Of a stretch of DNA of 34,296 nt, positions 33,490-34,296 are shown one piece after another. The translations under genes and the position numbers were made by a program. Under the pieces are notes generated by a model. That model saw nothing but the letters and a program-made list of their open reading frames with translations, was not told where the DNA came from and searched no databases. This DNA comes from Candidatus Methanofastidiosum methylothiophilum (GTDB taxonomy: Archaea; Methanobacteriota_B; Thermococci; Methanofastidiosales; Methanofastidiosaceae): assembly GCA_001587595.1 (NCBI GenBank), contig LNJB01000011.1, positions 7,984 through 42,279 of the forward strand, in the 5' to 3' direction. Every line of letters begins with the position of its first letter. Position 1 is the stretch's first letter.

Positions 33490-34296
33490 CTGTAGTTGGA
33501 ATAATAGGGGGAACGGGTAAACTTGGAGGCCTTTTCAGGAAAATATTTGAAGAAGAAGGATTTGAAGTACTTGTTTCATCGCGAACAACTTCTCTTTCAA
33601 AGGAAGAACTAATCAGGAAGAGTGATATAATAATTGTATCCGTTCCAATTAAATCAACAATACCAGTTATAAGGGAAATTACGCCTTTCATAAAAGAAGG
33701 GAAACTTTTGATGGATTTAACTTCCCTTAAAGTTGGGCCTATAAATGAAATGTTAAAATCTAAAGCAGATGTCTTAGGGGCGCACCCATTATTTGCACCT
33801 TCAATTGGAGATGTTAAGGGTCAGACTATAATATTATGTCCACAAAGAATTTCAAATAAGGAACTCTATCAAAAAGTAAATTTTATTCTTACCAATAGAG
33901 GTGCCAATATAGTGGAAATGACTCCTGAAGAGCATGATAAAATGATGGCTGTAATCCAAGGTCTCACACACTTTTCTGCTATAGCTTTATGTCACTGTAT
34001 GAAAGATTTAAATTTTGATATAAAGAAGAGTTTTGAATGTACGAGTCCCGTATACCGATTAACACTTGATATGGCAGGTAGAATATTAAATCAAGAACCT
34101 GAATTATATGCTGACATCTCTCTTTTAAATCCAATAACGCCTGAGATATTATTACAATACATCAAATCAGCAGAGACGCTATTTAATAAAATACAAACAA
34201 AGGACCGGGAAGGATTTATAAAATTTTTTGAGGAGGCTTCCCAATACCTTGGTGACTTTACAGAAAAGGCAGAAAAAGAGAGTAATTTACTAATTA
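33486..34296 (+). CDS. tyrA: Prephenate dehydrogenase, 5' part (cut by window end)
   Basis: Open from a GTG at 33486 that overlaps the aroC stop (GTGA), with 270 codons to the end of the window. The N-terminal dinucleotide fold has VGIIGGTGKLGGLF, then VSSRTTSL and IIIVSVPIKST. The catalytic region has LGAHPLFAPS and QGLTHFSAIA. It would oxidise prephenate to 4-hydroxyphenylpyruvate for tyrosine. Whether an ACT regulatory domain follows cannot be seen. Its position puts a tyrosine-specific step under the aromatic leader. Confidence 0.9.
   Translation, partial: MTVVGIIGGTGKLGGLFRKIFEEEGFEVLVSSRTTSLSKEELIRKSDIIIVSVPIKSTIPVIREITPFIKEGKLLMDLTSLKVGPINEMLKSKADVLGAHPLFAPSIGDVKGQTIILCPQRISNKELYQKVNFILTNRGANIVEMTPEEHDKMMAVIQGLTHFSAIALCHCMKDLNFDIKKSFECTSPVYRLTLDMAGRILNQEPELYADISLLNPITPEILLQYIKSAETLFNKIQTKDREGFIKFFEEASQYLGDFTEKAEKESNLLI

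Noticed and set aside
1-34296. CRISPR arrays, insertion sequences, integrases, toxin-antitoxin or defence genes
   Set aside because: No regularly spaced repeats, transposase motifs, terminal repeats or defence-family proteins were found by reading both strands.

Overview
The window is an AT-rich archaeal chromosome segment, most likely from a euryarchaeon. The evidence is the set of archaeal information-processing genes (L7Ae, S28e, L24e, L40e, aIF5B, proteasome beta, FttA/aCPSF1, Nmd3, Tsr3, a KEOPS Pcc1-like subunit). BRE/TATA promoters also sit about 26 nt upstream of many start codons, which implies many leaderless mRNAs. I cannot fix the lineage from sequence alone. An AT-rich relative of Thermococci, such as Methanofastidiosa, is a guess.

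Layout. 1-7401 is mixed: the end of a PHP phosphoesterase gene, small membrane proteins, a CDKAL1/MiaB-like methylthiotransferase, a MazG-like protein, a radical SAM enzyme, a zinc-ribbon protein, two tandem DUF116 membrane proteins and a TPR surface protein. 7545-7661 is an orphan 5S rRNA. 7733-10781 is the translation operon L7Ae-S28e-L24e-Ndk-aIF5B. 10870-14929 holds psmB, FttA, DUF424 and Nmd3, followed by argG. 16263-22818 is a patchwork of short units: Pcc1-like/HAD phosphatase, Tsr3/L40e, a second HAD phosphatase, parvulin, an EamA transporter, an HtpX-like protease, tRNA-Gly(CCC), DUF531, DUF99 and a small RNase III-like protein. A methylmalonyl-CoA mutase large subunit and a PHP protein converge at 24590. 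No gene-free stretch exceeds 300 bases.

25538-34296 is a tightly packed aromatic amino acid operon: chorismate mutase, two type I-beta DAHP synthases, aroB, an aroD-aroE fusion, aroA, aroK, aroC and tyrA (cut by the window end). Most junctions overlap or abut. Together these genes take phosphoenolpyruvate and erythrose 4-phosphate to chorismate, prephenate and then hydroxyphenylpyruvate.

The main discovery candidate lies in front of this operon. The predicted transcript starts at or next to an ATG (25576) that opens a 22-codon ORF. Its end is Phe-Tyr-Tyr-Tyr-Phe-Ser-Phe-Arg-Tyr-stop. The aromatic codons sit in the loop of a perfect 8-bp stem, and pyrimidine- and U-rich tracts, a strong Shine-Dalgarno and the first enzyme gene follow. 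This has the architecture of a bacterial ribosome-dependent attenuator, in an archaeon. The operon also has an aroA with no ATG, GTG or TTG able to include its active-site lysine, so it probably starts at CTG.
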